Notes: generated by a model from the letters alone, not told the origin. Positions 48,049 to 58,294 are shown, numbered from the stretch's first letter. The stretch is DNA of 64,000 nt from Catalinimonas niigatensis (GCF_030506285.1 NZ_CP119422.1:4079501-4143500), one strand, 5' to 3'. A program made the numbers and translations.

Positions 48049-50124
48049 TCAATCTGTTGAGGTTGGATCAAATTTCCATACATCAGTTCTATTGGCACAA
48101 TCACAGTTTGCCCTACCCAGAAGAATATATCCGTAATTTCCAATCGTAAAAGAGGAGGCGGCATTTCTTTCTGCTCCATTGAAGCCCACAAAAGTCCAGC
48201 TATCCAAACCAGGGTTGTATTTATAGAAGGAAGAAGAATTTTTAGGTTTGTTTTGTTCTCCTGTACCTATATATACATCGTTATTAAATACAAAACCCGT
48301 TGTTATTTTGAGAAGATCAGGCAGACTTGGTCCCCTTGACCAGCTATCATTTATTGGATTATATTTCCAAAAGTCCCTGTCCTGATTTTCGCTTTGAGCC
48401 AGGACAAATCCGTTTTCTGAATTAGAAATAGCAAAAATATCCTCATTCCATAATTCAGTGGGAAGGTCATTAAGTTTTGTCCAACTGTCATTGACGCTTT
48501 CATATTTCCAAAAGTCGTTTTGCTTTTGAGCGTTTCCATATATTCCCCCTCCAACATAACCCCTGTTATTAATGCTAAAACCAAATGCACTCCATCGGGC
48601 TCCACCGGGAAAGTCATTTTTTTTCGTCCAGTTTCCTGTTTGCGAGTCAAACTCCCATACTTCACTCAAGCTATTGTCGCTCAGGTAAGCATTACCTTTA
48701 GTTCCAGTAATGATATATGCCTTGGAATTGATCACAAATGTTACAAACTTTGACCTGCCCTCTCCCGGAAAATCGCTTAATCTTGTCCAAAAGTCATTGG
48801 CAGGATTATATTCCCAAAAATCTTTGTACCACTTGTCATACTCTTTCCATCCTCCCAAGCCTATGTAGCCTTTTCCATTGATAGAAAATGAAGTTCCGTA
48901 AATTCTGGGATTTCCGGGAAAGTCATCCATATTCTCCCAATCATTTGAATAGTCAATGATCAACTGGTCTTCCAATGTAAACTCCTGGCCTAAAATACTC
49001 AGTGTGATATCTAATGTACTTTTTATACCTTCTTGCACATCGGCTCTCAATGCTGCCGGAAACTCAAATGTTATCTTGGAGTGGGAAGCAGTAAGTACTC
49101 TTGCCTGTATCTGGTTAATTCGCACTTCATTCTTATCAGGGATTGGATTGAAATTTTCTCCGATTAGCTCTATGGCACCGCTGTAATAAGAATTGATGTA
49201 GGCAGGGGATATGGAAGTAATAATTGGCCCTTTAACAAATATATTTTCGTACGTATCGGTTCTACCCGCCACCGTTAAAGTAAGTGAGCTCTGAGAGCTC
49301 TCTAAATTATTGGGTAAATTAAATTTGATCTCATTTTTTGATGAGAAGAAAGGTTTAATTGCAATATTCCCCAGGAGTACTTTATTCTCGTTTGTTGAAT
49401 GGCTGAAGTTTTTTCCCTTTATGGTCACCACCTCGCCAAAAAAGGCAGCTTCGGGAAGAATTTCCTCTATAATTGGTGTCGATACAGTGAATGCCTCTTC
49501 AAACGCTGAGGAAGTACCAGAAAGGTTTAGAGAAATCTGATAGCTGGACTGGTTAACTTTAGGAATGACTACTTTGATTGTGGAATCTGAGCTCTCTAGT
49601 GTAGTAGCTTGTACATCATCAAAAAGCACTTCATTTTTATTATTTACATGACTGAACCCTTTTCCAAATAAGGTAAGTGTGTCTCCAATCGTCCCTGTGA
49701 GGGGGTGTATTTTCTCTATGAGTGGTGCTTGACTTCCTAAACTCAAAAATGTAACTGTTTCACCATATACAAGATAGTCTTGCGTCCTGACGAAGGGCCG
49801 CACGGAATAAACTGCTCCTTCGCTTAACGTCGTAGTTATTTCCGCCGAGAATGTTTCGGATTTAATGGGTTCGGAATAAACAATCCGATCAGCGTTATCC
49901 AATAATGGCCCCCTTTGCTCAGACCAAACGAATCCATGGGTGAGAATGTCAAAATCCCCTCTATACATAAATTCTGCATTGAATTTTGCACCCTTTTTAG
50001 AAATATCGGTTACCTCAAGAGTATTAAGCCTGGGATAGTTTCTACTTGTCACATCCTCTTCCTTACAGGTGATACACAGAAAAGAAATGAGCGCCCACAA
50101 CGTGATCTTATAGAGAAACTTCAT
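48049..50124 (-). CDS. IPT/TIG plus Kelch-repeat lipoprotein
   Basis: A 691-residue lipoprotein (Cys20 in FLCITC). After a fibronectin-like N-terminal part (30-130) come three IPT/TIG immunoglobulin-like domains (about 133-220, 220-305, 305-390), each opening with an I-x-x-I-x-P motif such as IEKIHPLTGTIGDTLTLFGK or IEEILPEAAFFGEVVTIKG. A C-terminal propeller of about six Kelch-like blades follows with recurring DxFWxYNPxxDxW units. The protein would stand outside the cell as an adhesive or ligand-binding module. Its start overlaps the stop of the upstream beta-barrel gene by four bases, so the two probably form a surface complex. Confidence 0.85.
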   Translation of the reverse strand: MKFLYKITLWALISFLCITCKEEDVTSRNYPRLNTLEVTDISKKGAKFNAEFMYRGDFDILTHGFVWSEQRGPLLDNADRIVYSEPIKSETFSAEITTTLSEGAVYSVRPFVRTQDYLVYGETVTFLSLGSQAPLIEKIHPLTGTIGDTLTLFGKGFSHVNNKNEVLFDDVQATTLESSDSTIKVVIPKVNQSSYQISLNLSGTSSAFEEAFTVSTPIIEEILPEAAFFGEVVTIKGKNFSHSTNENKVLLGNIAIKPFFSSKNEIKFNLPNNLESSQSSLTLTVAGRTDTYENIFVKGPIITSISPAYINSYYSGAIELIGENFNPIPDKNEVRINQIQARVLTASHSKITFEFPAALRADVQEGIKSTLDITLSILGQEFTLEDQLIIDYSNDWENMDDFPGNPRIYGTSFSINGKGYIGLGGWKEYDKWYKDFWEYNPANDFWTRLSDFPGEGRSKFVTFVINSKAYIITGTKGNAYLSDNSLSEVWEFDSQTGNWTKKNDFPGGARWSAFGFSINNRGYVGGGIYGNAQKQNDFWKYESVNDSWTKLNDLPTELWNEDIFAISNSENGFVLAQSENQDRDFWKYNPINDSWSRGPSLPDLLKITTGFVFNNDVYIGTGEQNKPKNSSSFYKYNPGLDSWTFVGFNGAERNAASSFTIGNYGYILLGRANCDCANRTDVWKFDPTSTD

Positions 50125-51308
50125 TTTTTGTAAAGTATGATGGATACTGTCAGCTTATTCATACCGGCGGTGAGTCCTGGGATACTATTGATATCAGCTA
50201 TTTGAAAATACCTGAAGTTTGCACTTCCTTCAAAGTATGTGAAGGATTTTAGCACTCCTATCCCTCCCCAAAAACCCAGATAGTTTTTCCCAAAATCAAA
50301 GCCAGAAGTTTTAGCAGAAGTATGGACTACATTGCCTTGCACTGACTCTTTTAGATAGGCAGTATTTCTTTTGATATGGTAATCATAACTCCCACCTCCC
50401 TGCACAAAAAAAGAATATTTGTTATCAATCAAAGTATATCTTAATGACACAGGAATGGAAAGGGTAGTCAGGTCAATAAATGAATCATAAAAGTCTGTAC
50501 CATCCTTATGCTCCGATTCAACCAGTGAGGAATAGCCTGAGCGAGTGAAAAGAAACTCAGACTGAAAGGCTAGCCTCTCGCTGGCACGGGGAAAGGAGAA
50601 GGTAGTTACTAAACCTATAGTAGGAGCAACAGAATGGTATTTTTTATCCAAATAAGAGAATGAATTATTGCGTATAGAGATATTTATGCCTGATCTTGTT
50701 AAGCCCGCTGTTATTCCCAGTTTAAATACTGTCCAGGGCTTTTGTTCTTTAAAAAGGGTATATTCTGTATTTTTACATTCATTGTATCTTGCTACTATCT
50801 GTGTCAGGCTTTTTTCTTTTAATGGTACTTTTTTCAACACAAGGCTAGGGTTTGGAATACAGTCACCGATCAGATAAGAGACTGTACTTCTCCATTTATT
50901 ATTTGTCCTTGTAATGGCTATTCCATCAACAACTTCCTTTACGTTCTTGGCTTCCAGCCTGTATACTTCTTTGTCATTCTTTTTTAAGTAATAAACTGAT
51001 TTGTAGCGATAAAGACTCAGTTCACCCGTGACCAATACCTGTATAAATAAACCTTTCTCAATGCTTGAAGTGAAAAACTTATCTTTTTCAAAGCCAAATC
51101 CTTGTATATCTTCCGGATAATACGTTACTGTTTCTTCCTTGCGCCTGAACTTACAACTCTTGTAGTTGGCAGGATTATCTTTATATATTATGTGGCCTAC
51201 AATGGTATCATTCTGTAATGTGACGATATAGCCCTCTCTGAAGCTCTGCTGAGCCAGGGTTGCTGATGAAGAAAAAAGAATAGCAAAAAGCAGTAAAGCA
51301 TTTTTCAT
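50121..51308 (-). CDS. outer-membrane beta-barrel protein of unknown function
   Basis: A 395-residue protein with a signal peptide ending TLAQQ. The first half (25-190) is a beta-rich domain with FREGYIVTLQNDTIVGHIIY, an arrangement seen in Bacteroidota barrel proteins that begin with a short soluble domain. The second half (about 195-395) has alternating strands, many Gly/aromatic positions and a terminal strand (LTVSIILYKK), like PorT-type eight-strand barrels. The exact family is not certain. It is translationally coupled to the IPT/Kelch lipoprotein. Upstream, 51309-51631 holds no gene; an agagcaaa / tttgctct inverted repeat (51333-51372) lies in the leader. Confidence 0.75.
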   Translation of the reverse strand: MKNALLLFAILFSSSATLAQQSFREGYIVTLQNDTIVGHIIYKDNPANYKSCKFRRKEETVTYYPEDIQGFGFEKDKFFTSSIEKGLFIQVLVTGELSLYRYKSVYYLKKNDKEVYRLEAKNVKEVVDGIAITRTNNKWRSTVSYLIGDCIPNPSLVLKKVPLKEKSLTQIVARYNECKNTEYTLFKEQKPWTVFKLGITAGLTRSGINISIRNNSFSYLDKKYHSVAPTIGLVTTFSFPRASERLAFQSEFLFTRSGYSSLVESEHKDGTDFYDSFIDLTTLSIPVSLRYTLIDNKYSFFVQGGGSYDYHIKRNTAYLKESVQGNVVHTSAKTSGFDFGKNYLGFWGGIGVLKSFTYFEGSANFRYFQIADINSIPGLTAGMNKLTVSIILYKK

Positions 51309-51631
51309 AAATGGTTATAGAAATTACCAAACAGAGCAAATTAGGAGTGTTCTTTTAAAAAAGCTTTGCTCTTTAAGGTAATTTAGACCTATGCTATATA
51401 TGAAAATTCAAACCACTATTTTGATACTAGCAAGCTGAATATCTTATAAAAACGGGCAAGATAACTTTTGCTATAATGTATGGAGGGCAGGCTGCACCTT
51501 ATTATTTATAACAAAATTTGTTTTTGTGACAGGAAAGCACATGAATTCGCTCGAGAAGTAGTTAAAGATTACATTTTTTCCTCTTTTTCTATTAACTAAG
51601 CTGGTCAAAATGTAAGCTCTTAAATAGATGT

Positions 51632-51979
51632 TTAATTTCCCGGGTTATTGGAATAGCCTTTTATTTTATTCTTTCTTTTATCAAAAAACATAAGGATATG
51701 CCGGAACATACGTTTCTCAAAAGCCCAGAAAAAGCGAAACTGCCTGAAGATGAAGCCATAGGCAAGCAATACCAGCTGATATACGGGTAATATGGTGAGG
51801 AGGTAATAGGGTACTTTGATCCAGGCTGAGGTCTCTTCCGTAATTCCTGCCAGATTATAGAGAGGTTGCTTTAAGAACATCACGGTAAATCCGGTACAGG
51901 CAAAAACGATCAGGATAATGATCACCTGCCATACGCTTTTTACTTCCCAGCGTTCTTGCAGTTTCTGGAGCCAGCTCAT
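51632..51979 (-). CDS. small integral membrane protein (DUF6787-like)
   Basis: A 115-residue protein with two to three hydrophobic segments (VWQVIIILIVFACTGFTVMFL in parts, and VPYYLLTILPVYQLVLLAYGFIF) and a basic C-terminal tail (FDKRKNKIKGY). The pattern WExKSxWQV at the N-terminus and QFRFFWAFEKRMFRH after the last helix is one I associate with a conserved Bacteroidota membrane family of unknown role; the family number is from memory and not certain. It lies 83 bases after rluA on the same strand. Confidence 0.75.
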   Translation of the reverse strand: MSWLQKLQERWEVKSVWQVIIILIVFACTGFTVMFLKQPLYNLAGITEETSAWIKVPYYLLTILPVYQLVLLAYGFIFRQFRFFWAFEKRMFRHILMFFDKRKNKIKGYSNNPGN

Positions 51980-52062
51980 AAGCTTTGGTTTTGAACGTTA
52001 ACTTTTATTCAGACAAGAAAAAGTGTTTTTTGTTTCTGAGGAATTAGAGTGATGATTTAGTT

Positions 52063-52749
52063 CTATCCCGAAAAATGATAGAAGGTTTGCCAATAAGCTT
52101 TATCAGGCAGTGGCGCTTCAAGGTGGATTGTTTCCTTTTTTACCGGATGTACAAAACTAAGACGGCGGGCATGCAAAGCAATGTTCTGATCCGGATTGGG
52201 CGATGGATAACCATACTTAAGGTCTCCTTTAATCGGACAGCCCATAGCTGCCAACTGTACTCTGATCTGGTGCGACCGGCCAGTCACAGGCCTGACCTCC
52301 AACAGAAAATCTTCTTTTTGGCGTGCCAGCAAAGTGTAGTCAAGCTCTGCCCTCTTGCTATCTGTAACTTCTTTCTTAAAGGTTTTTGTCACATTGCGGC
52401 TGCTGTCTTTTTGCAGCCAGTGTATCAGTTTACCTTCAGTAGCCTGAGGATTAGAAGAGACAATGGCCCAATACGTTTTTTTTACTTCTTTGGTCAGAAA
52501 AAGATGGTTCATGCGTGCAAGGGCTTTAGAAGTACGTGCCAAAACTACTATTCCGCTCACCGGTCTGTCGAGGCGATGTACCACACCCAGAAACACTGCA
52601 CCTGGCTTATCATATTTTTCTTTAAGATATGCCTTTCCGGTTTCTACCAGAGGTTCATCACCGGTGATATCCCCTTGTACCAGCATTCCTGCCTGTTTGT
52701 TGATGATCAGCAGGTGATTATCTTCGTATAAAATATCCAGCTTTACCAT
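52063..52749 (-). CDS. RluA-family pseudouridine synthase
   Basis: A 228-residue enzyme that isomerises uridine to pseudouridine in rRNA or tRNA. It lacks an S4 RNA-binding domain. The catalytic Asp61 lies in VVHRLDRPVSG, with LYEDNHLLIINKQAGMLV before it and RPVTGRSHQIRVQLAAMGCP in the later KLY-type motif region (GRSHQIRVQL). Length and motifs fit TruC/RluC-like stand-alone enzymes; the RNA target cannot be read. A long terminator hairpin precedes it, so it is probably transcribed on its own or with the downstream membrane gene. Confidence 0.93.
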   Translation of the reverse strand: MVKLDILYEDNHLLIINKQAGMLVQGDITGDEPLVETGKAYLKEKYDKPGAVFLGVVHRLDRPVSGIVVLARTSKALARMNHLFLTKEVKKTYWAIVSSNPQATEGKLIHWLQKDSSRNVTKTFKKEVTDSKRAELDYTLLARQKEDFLLEVRPVTGRSHQIRVQLAAMGCPIKGDLKYGYPSPNPDQNIALHARRLSFVHPVKKETIHLEAPLPDKAYWQTFYHFSG

Positions 52750-52769
52750 AAATGAATGATCAAGCTACA

Positions 52770-52814
52770 AAATAAAAGAAACTGCTTCCTCTTGTGAAGC
52801 AGTTTCTTTTATTT
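52770..52814. terminator. long bidirectional terminator
   Basis: A 19-bp perfect stem (52770-52788 and 52796-52814) with a 7-base loop and A-rich/T-rich outer arms lies between the DUF4168 gene end and the rluA start. It would stop DUF4168 transcription before rluA. Confidence 0.9.
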
Positions 52815-52833
52815 GTTTGATAACTTTAAACAA

Positions 52834-53370
52834 TCAATTGTTCTGGTTATCAGGATCAGGATTCTGACCTTGTTCTTCTTCAATGAGCTTGGTGAGTTTT
52901 TCCTGTACTACAGGGCTACTCTGATAAGCCATCATAATCTCTCTATAATCAGTAAACTCCATACCTTCAGATTCTACTGCTGCAGCGACTTCCGACTGGG
53001 TTTCACGCTGTACTGCCATTACTTTCTCTGCGGCTTTGGTGAAGGTAGCCATTTCATCTTCAGAAACATCAGGCTCTGCCTGTGGGTTCTGTTGAGCATT
53101 CGCAATTTCATTGAACCTATTGATGTCCATTTCTTCTTCTTCAATGGCTTGAATCATTTTCTGCTCTGCTTCCTGCTGAACCATAGCTACACTTTTGTTA
53201 GCCTTCAAAAATAATTTCAGCTCATCATCGGTAAAATCTTCTCTTACCTCTGGTTGCTGTTGTTCTGTACCTGGAATGGCCTGAGCAAAAGCACTATTAA
53301 CTGGCATTGAGATAATTACTCCCAAGAAAAAAACCAGTGCTGTACAAAAAAATTTCTGTGTGAATTTCAT
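52834..53370 (-). CDS. secreted DUF4168 protein
   Basis: A 178-residue protein with a signal peptide ending SAFAQ (about 30). The mature part has two related helical units, each starting with an acidic SEDE/TDDE motif and a Lys-Ala-rich helix (FTDDELKLFLKANKSVAMVQ and VSEDEMATFTKAAEKVMAVQ), followed by an Asn/Gln/Pro-rich tail. This matches the DUF4168 family, whose function is not known. It stands alone with its own terminator. Confidence 0.82.
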   Translation of the reverse strand: MKFTQKFFCTALVFFLGVIISMPVNSAFAQAIPGTEQQQPEVREDFTDDELKLFLKANKSVAMVQQEAEQKMIQAIEEEEMDINRFNEIANAQQNPQAEPDVSEDEMATFTKAAEKVMAVQRETQSEVAAAVESEGMEFTDYREIMMAYQSSPVVQEKLTKLIEEEQGQNPDPDNQNN

Positions 53371-53528
53371 AAGTCAATCTTATTTAATATTGTACTTCTT
53401 TCCTGTAAAGGAACTAAATCCAATTATTAAGGTTGCCTTATGCCTTCAATAAGTTTGTACTTCTTTAATAATTTTTGAAATTTTCAAATAAAATAACCGA
53501 ATACTGATAAAACATTTCCCTTCCGAAT

Positions 53529-55127
53529 TTAATATTCAGAAGTAAAATGAAATTCAATATCAGGAAAATTATCCTGAACCATTTGTAACCATGCTTTGGT
53601 CTCAGCCATAAATACATACTTACCTTCCTTATCTTTGGCAATGTATCGCTCTTTGGAACGGATAAACTCCTTCAGTTTCTTAGGATCTTTGCTGCTGATC
53701 CAGCAAGCTTTATGTAAGTTGATAGGATGGAAAGTACATTTGGCACCATACTCATGCAACAGACGGTATTGAATCACATCAAATTGTAGTATTCCTACTG
53801 TTCCTACCACTCTCCTTGAGCCCATTTCATAAGTAAATAGCTGAGCCACGCCTTCATCCATCAGTTGATTCAGTCCTTTATCCAGTTGCTTGCTTTTCAT
53901 GGCATCCTGGTTGATCACTTCTTTAAAGATCTCAGGTGAGAAACTAGGAATTCCTTTGAACGTACCCTTTTCTCCTTCAGTAAGGGTATCCCCAATCTTT
54001 AAGTTACCGGTATCATAGAGCCCCACAATATCCCCTGGGAAAGCTTCTTCAATGATCTCCTTATCCTGCGCCATAAAGGCTGTGGCATTAGAAAATTTAA
54101 ACTGCTTGTCCAGGCGGGTGTGGTAGTAATTTTTATTGCGCTCAAACTTACCGGAACATACTCTTACGAAGGCAATACGGTTGCGGTGACGCGGGTCCAT
54201 ATTAGCGTGAATTTTAAAGACAAAACCAGTAAATTTTTCCTCTTCCGGTTCAATTTCACGTTCCTCAGTCGCACGGCTTTTAGGAAATGGTGCAATCGTA
54301 ATAAAGGTATCCAACAACTCCTTTACTCCAAAGTTATTCACCGCACTGCCAAAAAACACCGGAGCTACCTCACCCCGACGATAAGCCTCTATGTCAAACT
54401 CCGGATACACACCGTTGATCAGTTCTTCATCTTCACGAAGCTGGGCAGCATAGTCTTCGCCAATATGCTTATCAAGTTGAGGATCATTGATATCTTTGAT
54501 ACTCACGCCTTCATTCTGTAGCTTTTGCTTGCTGGGTTGGAAGAGAAACAGGCTCTTGTTGTACAGGCTGTATACGCCTTTGAAGCGCTTGCCCATACCA
54601 ATAGGCCAGCTTAGCGGGCGAACTTTGATATTCAGTTTGGCTTCAATCTCATCCAGCAGATCATAGGGGTCCTGGCCTTCCCGGTCCAGTTTATTGATGA
54701 AAGCGATAACTGGTGTACTCCGCATGCGGCAGACTTCCATCAGCTTCTCGGTCTGGGTTTCTACCCCTTTCACACAGTCAATGACCATGATCACACTATC
54801 TACTGCGGTTAGCGTACGATAGGTATCTTCGGCAAAATCCTGGTGACCGGGAGTATCCAGCAAGTTGATCTTGATAGGCTCGGCATGTCCGTTCTGGTAC
54901 TCAAAACCCATTACGGAAGTGGCTACCGAAATGCCCCGTTGCTTTTCTATCTCCATAAAGTCGGAGGTAGCATGCTGTTTGATCTTGTTGGACTTTACCG
55001 CTCCGGCGGTCTGTATCGCACCCCCAAACAGGAGTAGTTTTTCTGTAAGTGTAGTCTTACCCGCATCGGGGTGACTGATGATCCCAAATGTCCTTCTTTT
55101 TGCTATTTCTTGTGTCAGATTGGCCAT
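53529..55127 (-). CDS. prfC: peptide chain release factor 3
   Basis: A 532-residue translational GTPase that recycles RF1/RF2 from the ribosome after peptide release. G1 [15 protein letters not shown] (residue 18 on), [22 protein letters not shown] and NKLDREG are the GTPase motifs, and the C-terminal domains contain [12 protein letters not shown]. The length and the GGAIQTAG insertion match RF3 rather than EF-G. It has a single promoter box at 55257. Confidence 0.97.
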   Translation of the reverse strand: MANLTQEIAKRRTFGIISHPDAGKTTLTEKLLLFGGAIQTAGAVKSNKIKQHATSDFMEIEKQRGISVATSVMGFEYQNGHAEPIKINLLDTPGHQDFAEDTYRTLTAVDSVIMVIDCVKGVETQTEKLMEVCRMRSTPVIAFINKLDREGQDPYDLLDEIEAKLNIKVRPLSWPIGMGKRFKGVYSLYNKSLFLFQPSKQKLQNEGVSIKDINDPQLDKHIGEDYAAQLREDEELINGVYPEFDIEAYRRGEVAPVFFGSAVNNFGVKELLDTFITIAPFPKSRATEEREIEPEEEKFTGFVFKIHANMDPRHRNRIAFVRVCSGKFERNKNYYHTRLDKQFKFSNATAFMAQDKEIIEEAFPGDIVGLYDTGNLKIGDTLTEGEKGTFKGIPSFSPEIFKEVINQDAMKSKQLDKGLNQLMDEGVAQLFTYEMGSRRVVGTVGILQFDVIQYRLLHEYGAKCTFHPINLHKACWISSKDPKKLKEFIRSKERYIAKDKEGKYVFMAETKAWLQMVQDNFPDIEFHFTSEY

Positions 55128-55256
55128 GTAAATGCGCTCGCTTTATGCTTGTTTGTTGTTCTTCAATAAGTGATCAGAAACCTCCAGAAGCAAGGTTTTC
55201 AACTAAGAGTTTTCCCATGCAGTGGCTTCAATAAGGAAGAACAAATTATGAAGGCG

Positions 55257-55264
55257 CAAAATTA
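55257..55264 (-). promoter_or_regulatory. -7 element for prfC
   Basis: TAATTTTG on the minus strand matches TAnnTTTG, about 120 bases before the start. The -33 box is not clear. Confidence 0.4.
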
Positions 55265-55372
55265 CGCAAAAGAAAAGATTTTTTGAAGTATCGCTTAATT
55301 TTGGATAGAATTGGCTTCCGATACTTATGCGTTTGTGGTGGAAAGGTAGAATAATTTTTAAGATAAATCATC

Positions 55373-55639
55373 TCAAAATTTCACCAGTTTTATGGGTTTG
55401 ATTTCCACTTTTACCCATACATGATTGATCCATTGGTCTAGTTCTGTACGGGAATCAAATCGGCATAAGAGGGTAGAGCCTATTATCTGTCCCTCATCAT
55501 TCAAAATTGCTCCGGCTTCGATTAGGTAGCCTTTCTCTTTCATAATGGCTGCTTGCCTGAGATGAGCCGAGCGTACTTTTAGCCTACGCGCCAATGCATC
55601 CTTATCATCGACATCGTAGGCTATGATCATAAATTCCAT
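55373..55639 (-). CDS. YciI-like protein
   Basis: An 88-residue single-domain protein with a ferredoxin-like fold: MEFMIIAYDVDDKDALARRL, the RSAHL segment and YLIEAGAIL with a later LLCRFDSRTELDQWI. The AHL His and an Asp are the proposed active-site residues of the YciI family, but its reaction is not well known. It lies 75 bases upstream of the DUF6588 gene on the same strand. Confidence 0.82.
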   Translation of the reverse strand: MEFMIIAYDVDDKDALARRLKVRSAHLRQAAIMKEKGYLIEAGAILNDEGQIIGSTLLCRFDSRTELDQWINHVWVKVEIKPIKLVKF

Positions 55640-55713
55640 ATATCCGATCTACTGGTACTGAGACATCCCATCCAGTACAATTCTGTCCGGGACATTTCTG
55701 TAAATATGCCTTT

Positions 55714-56925
55714 TTAATTCATCCAGCCAAAACCAATTCCGGCAGATACGGTGGAATATTTGGAGTAATTGCCTTCGGCAAACATACTGAAGAAAGCCAG
55801 TTTAAGCCTGAACCCTCCTATCAAAGCCACCTGGCTCAATGGCATGTCTAACTGGATAGGATCTTTATCTGTATTGATCAATGTATAACGCCCATTATTG
55901 GGGTCATTGACATTATCCTGATTGAAATAAGGCTCACCGGCAACACCATAGATTCCCTGCAAAGTAACATTGGTTTTTGCTCTTGAGTAGCGTAAGCCAC
56001 CATACACACTTAATACCGACACTTTTTTGGATGCCAACAGATTGAGGTTCCAGGCACTTGCCTTAAAAGCTATGCCCTGTTCATTATAATCTACATTGTC
56101 AATTGCAGGCCCGGTATAGGCAGTACCTGCCAGATCAGGGTCGGCAAACTGCTCACCGGAAGGCGCTTCGGGTAGTACAGGGGCAAAAGCAAGTTCAGCC
56201 TGAGAAGAAGAATAACCAAAGGCCATAGAAAGACTGAAGGGCAACGATTTGATACCGGGTATCCACTGCTTGATATCATGTTTGAAGCCAATACCCCAGA
56301 TACCCCTGAAGTCGATGCTGGTCTCATCGGAGGTAGTATTGATCCCCGGTAAATAACGACCCATGATTTCTGTTCCAAAAGGCAGACCTACACTCAACTG
56401 AGGAGCGGGAGCAATGGGGTTAAAGCCAATTCCAATACCGCTTGGAAGTGGGAGTTCGGCTACTTCTTCCGCCACCATTTCTCCCGTTATGGGGTCCTGA
56501 TAGGTTAAAGTCTTTATGATGCTACCTGCATCATCACCGGAGCCAAAGATAGTTGGAGCTATTGCATTCTCATACTGCCATTGTTCTACCGCTGTTTCAC
56601 CGTTGATGGTACGCATTACCGGATTTCTAAAACCCAGGGCATCCAGATTGTAGGTCTTTTTATTGGTAGGGACAAAAGCCACGTTGGCTACCAGCTTCAA
56701 CTCAAAACGTCCTGGCTTGAGCGGCGCAGCCGTATTGATCCAGCCGGCGTTTAAGTTAGCACCAAAAGATTCTCCAAAAGGAGCTGCGTAGGCATTGAAC
56801 AGTTTTTCTGCATCCTGCACACCTCCTTTTATAAAGTCCGCCACATCTGACTGGGCAAAGCCCGAACTAAATGTGCCTGCTATCACACAAAATAGAGACA
56901 GCGATTTCCGTACATATTTTATCAT
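55714..56925 (-). CDS. DUF6588-type outer-membrane protein
   Basis: About 403 residues from the ATG at 56925, which gives a signal peptide ending SSGFAQ; an ATG 13 codons upstream is poorer. The sequence SDVADFIKGGVQDAEKLFNAYAAPFGESFGANLNAGW, in parts KGGVQDAEKLFNAYAAPF, is the family hallmark. The rest is beta-rich with many Gly and aromatics, ending with a barrel-like strand (AEGNYSKYSTVSAGIGFGW). It is probably a porin-like or FadL-like barrel of unknown substrate. Confidence 0.85.
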   Translation of the reverse strand: MIKYVRKSLSLFCVIAGTFSSGFAQSDVADFIKGGVQDAEKLFNAYAAPFGESFGANLNAGWINTAAPLKPGRFELKLVANVAFVPTNKKTYNLDALGFRNPVMRTINGETAVEQWQYENAIAPTIFGSGDDAGSIIKTLTYQDPITGEMVAEEVAELPLPSGIGIGFNPIAPAPQLSVGLPFGTEIMGRYLPGINTTSDETSIDFRGIWGIGFKHDIKQWIPGIKSLPFSLSMAFGYSSSQAELAFAPVLPEAPSGEQFADPDLAGTAYTGPAIDNVDYNEQGIAFKASAWNLNLLASKKVSVLSVYGGLRYSRAKTNVTLQGIYGVAGEPYFNQDNVNDPNNGRYTLINTDKDPIQLDMPLSQVALIGGFRLKLAFFSMFAEGNYSKYSTVSAGIGFGWMN

Positions 56926-57093
56926 GGTTTGAGCATTAAGTTTGTTGATGGTAAAATCTGGCAAACTTGCTGCCCTCCCTATGGAGCAATTATTTTAAAT
57001 CATAGAAATTGCTTCTAGCGTAATCTATCGCCCAAAATAGCAGGAAAACAACGTCCTTTTCCTTATGTTTTGCTGAGCCACACTGCTTTCACT

Positions 57094-57124
57094 AAAAAAA
57101 ACAGCACCTGTTGAAGGGTGCTGT
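57094..57124 (-). terminator. terminator after the cystathionine gamma-synthase-type gene
   Basis: On the minus strand acagcacc / ggtgctgt with an 8-base loop is followed by a T7 run. Confidence 0.85.
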
Positions 57125-57154
57125 CTTAGAAAAAGGTTGTAAACTTTTGACATA

Positions 57155-58294
57155 TCAGCCAATGGCCTGCTCCAGATCAATGATCAGGTCTTCGGCATCT
57201 TCAATGCCTACGCTCAGGCGGATCAATGAATCACTGAGACCAGTTTTCATTCGCTCTTCTCTGGGAATGCTGGCGTGAGTCATGCTCGCCGGATGTCCGG
57301 CCAACGACTCTACACCACCCAAAGACTCTGCTAAAGAGAACATTTCCAGTTTCTCCAAGGCACGAAAAGCATCTTCCATCTTGTCGCCTTTGAGTACAAA
57401 AGAAATCATTCCACCAAAGTCGCGCATCTGCTTTTTGGCTATCTCATGACCGGGAAGAGAAGGCAATCCGGGCCAGTATACCCGATCTACCTTATCGTGC
57501 GCATTCAGGTATTCTGCTATGATGCGTCCGTTTTCACAATGGCGCTGCATACGCACATGCAATGTCTTGATACCCCGAAGTACCAGAAAGCAGTCCTGAG
57601 GTCCAGGAACGGCGCCACAGCTATTTTGCAGAAATCCTAGCTTCTCATCCAATGCATCGTCTTTCACTACGGTACAACCCATGACCGTATCGGAGTGGCC
57701 GCCCAGGTACTTGGTGATAGAATGCACCACAATATCAGCCCCCAGATCCAAAGGATTTTGCAAATAAGGAGTGGCGAAGGTATTGTCTACCACTACCATC
57801 GCCTGATGATCTTTGGCCAGATCTACTACCGAAGCAATGTCAATGATGTTCATCATGGGATTAGTAGGCGTCTCAACCCAAAGCATTTTGGTATTGCTGT
57901 TCATCTTAGCCTTGATCTGCTCGGGATCATTCATCGGCACAAAATGAAATTTGATCCCATAATTTGCGAATACCTTAGTGAAAATACGATAGGTCCCTCC
58001 GTACAGATCATTGGTACTGATCACCTCATCTCCAGGTCTGAGGAGTTTGATCACTGCATCAGTAGCAGCCATACCCGAGGCAAAGCAGCGGGCATGGGTA
58101 CCGTTTTCCAGGGCAGCCAGGCTATTCTCCAATGCCAGACGCGTTGGGTTTTGGGTACGGGCATATTCAAATCCTTTGTGCTTACCAGGCGAGGACTGCA
58201 CATAGGTAGAGGTCTGATAAATAGGCGTCATGATGGCGCCAGTCGTTGGGTCGGGTGCTATACCGGCATGAATCGTTTTCGTTCCGAACTTCAT
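57155..58294 (-). CDS. cystathionine gamma-synthase/lyase-type PLP enzyme
   Basis: A 379-residue cytoplasmic Cys/Met-metabolism PLP enzyme. The Schiff-base lysine is Lys195 in SITKYLGGHSD. The N-terminal TKTIHAG, YARTQNPTR, the FASGMAATDAV PLP-phosphate site and the VESLAGHPASMTHA substrate loop are present. Members make cystathionine from an activated homoserine or cleave it to cysteine or homocysteine; the sequence alone does not settle which. It is a single gene with its own terminator. Confidence 0.94.
   Translation of the reverse strand: MKFGTKTIHAGIAPDPTTGAIMTPIYQTSTYVQSSPGKHKGFEYARTQNPTRLALENSLAALENGTHARCFASGMAATDAVIKLLRPGDEVISTNDLYGGTYRIFTKVFANYGIKFHFVPMNDPEQIKAKMNSNTKMLWVETPTNPMMNIIDIASVVDLAKDHQAMVVVDNTFATPYLQNPLDLGADIVVHSITKYLGGHSDTVMGCTVVKDDALDEKLGFLQNSCGAVPGPQDCFLVLRGIKTLHVRMQRHCENGRIIAEYLNAHDKVDRVYWPGLPSLPGHEIAKKQMRDFGGMISFVLKGDKMEDAFRALEKLEMFSLAESLGGVESLAGHPASMTHASIPREERMKTGLSDSLIRLSVGIEDAEDLIIDLEQAIG

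Noticed and set aside
51333-51372. Inverted repeat agagcaaa / tttgctct upstream of the barrel gene
   Set aside because: The 24-base spacing and lack of a T run or promoter make a specific role unlikely; noted only as part of the leader.
52075-52731. A 218-residue plus-strand open frame opposite rluA
   Set aside because: It is an antisense shadow of the well-supported pseudouridine synthase gene; its product has low-complexity Cys/Phe/His-rich composition and no recognisable motif.
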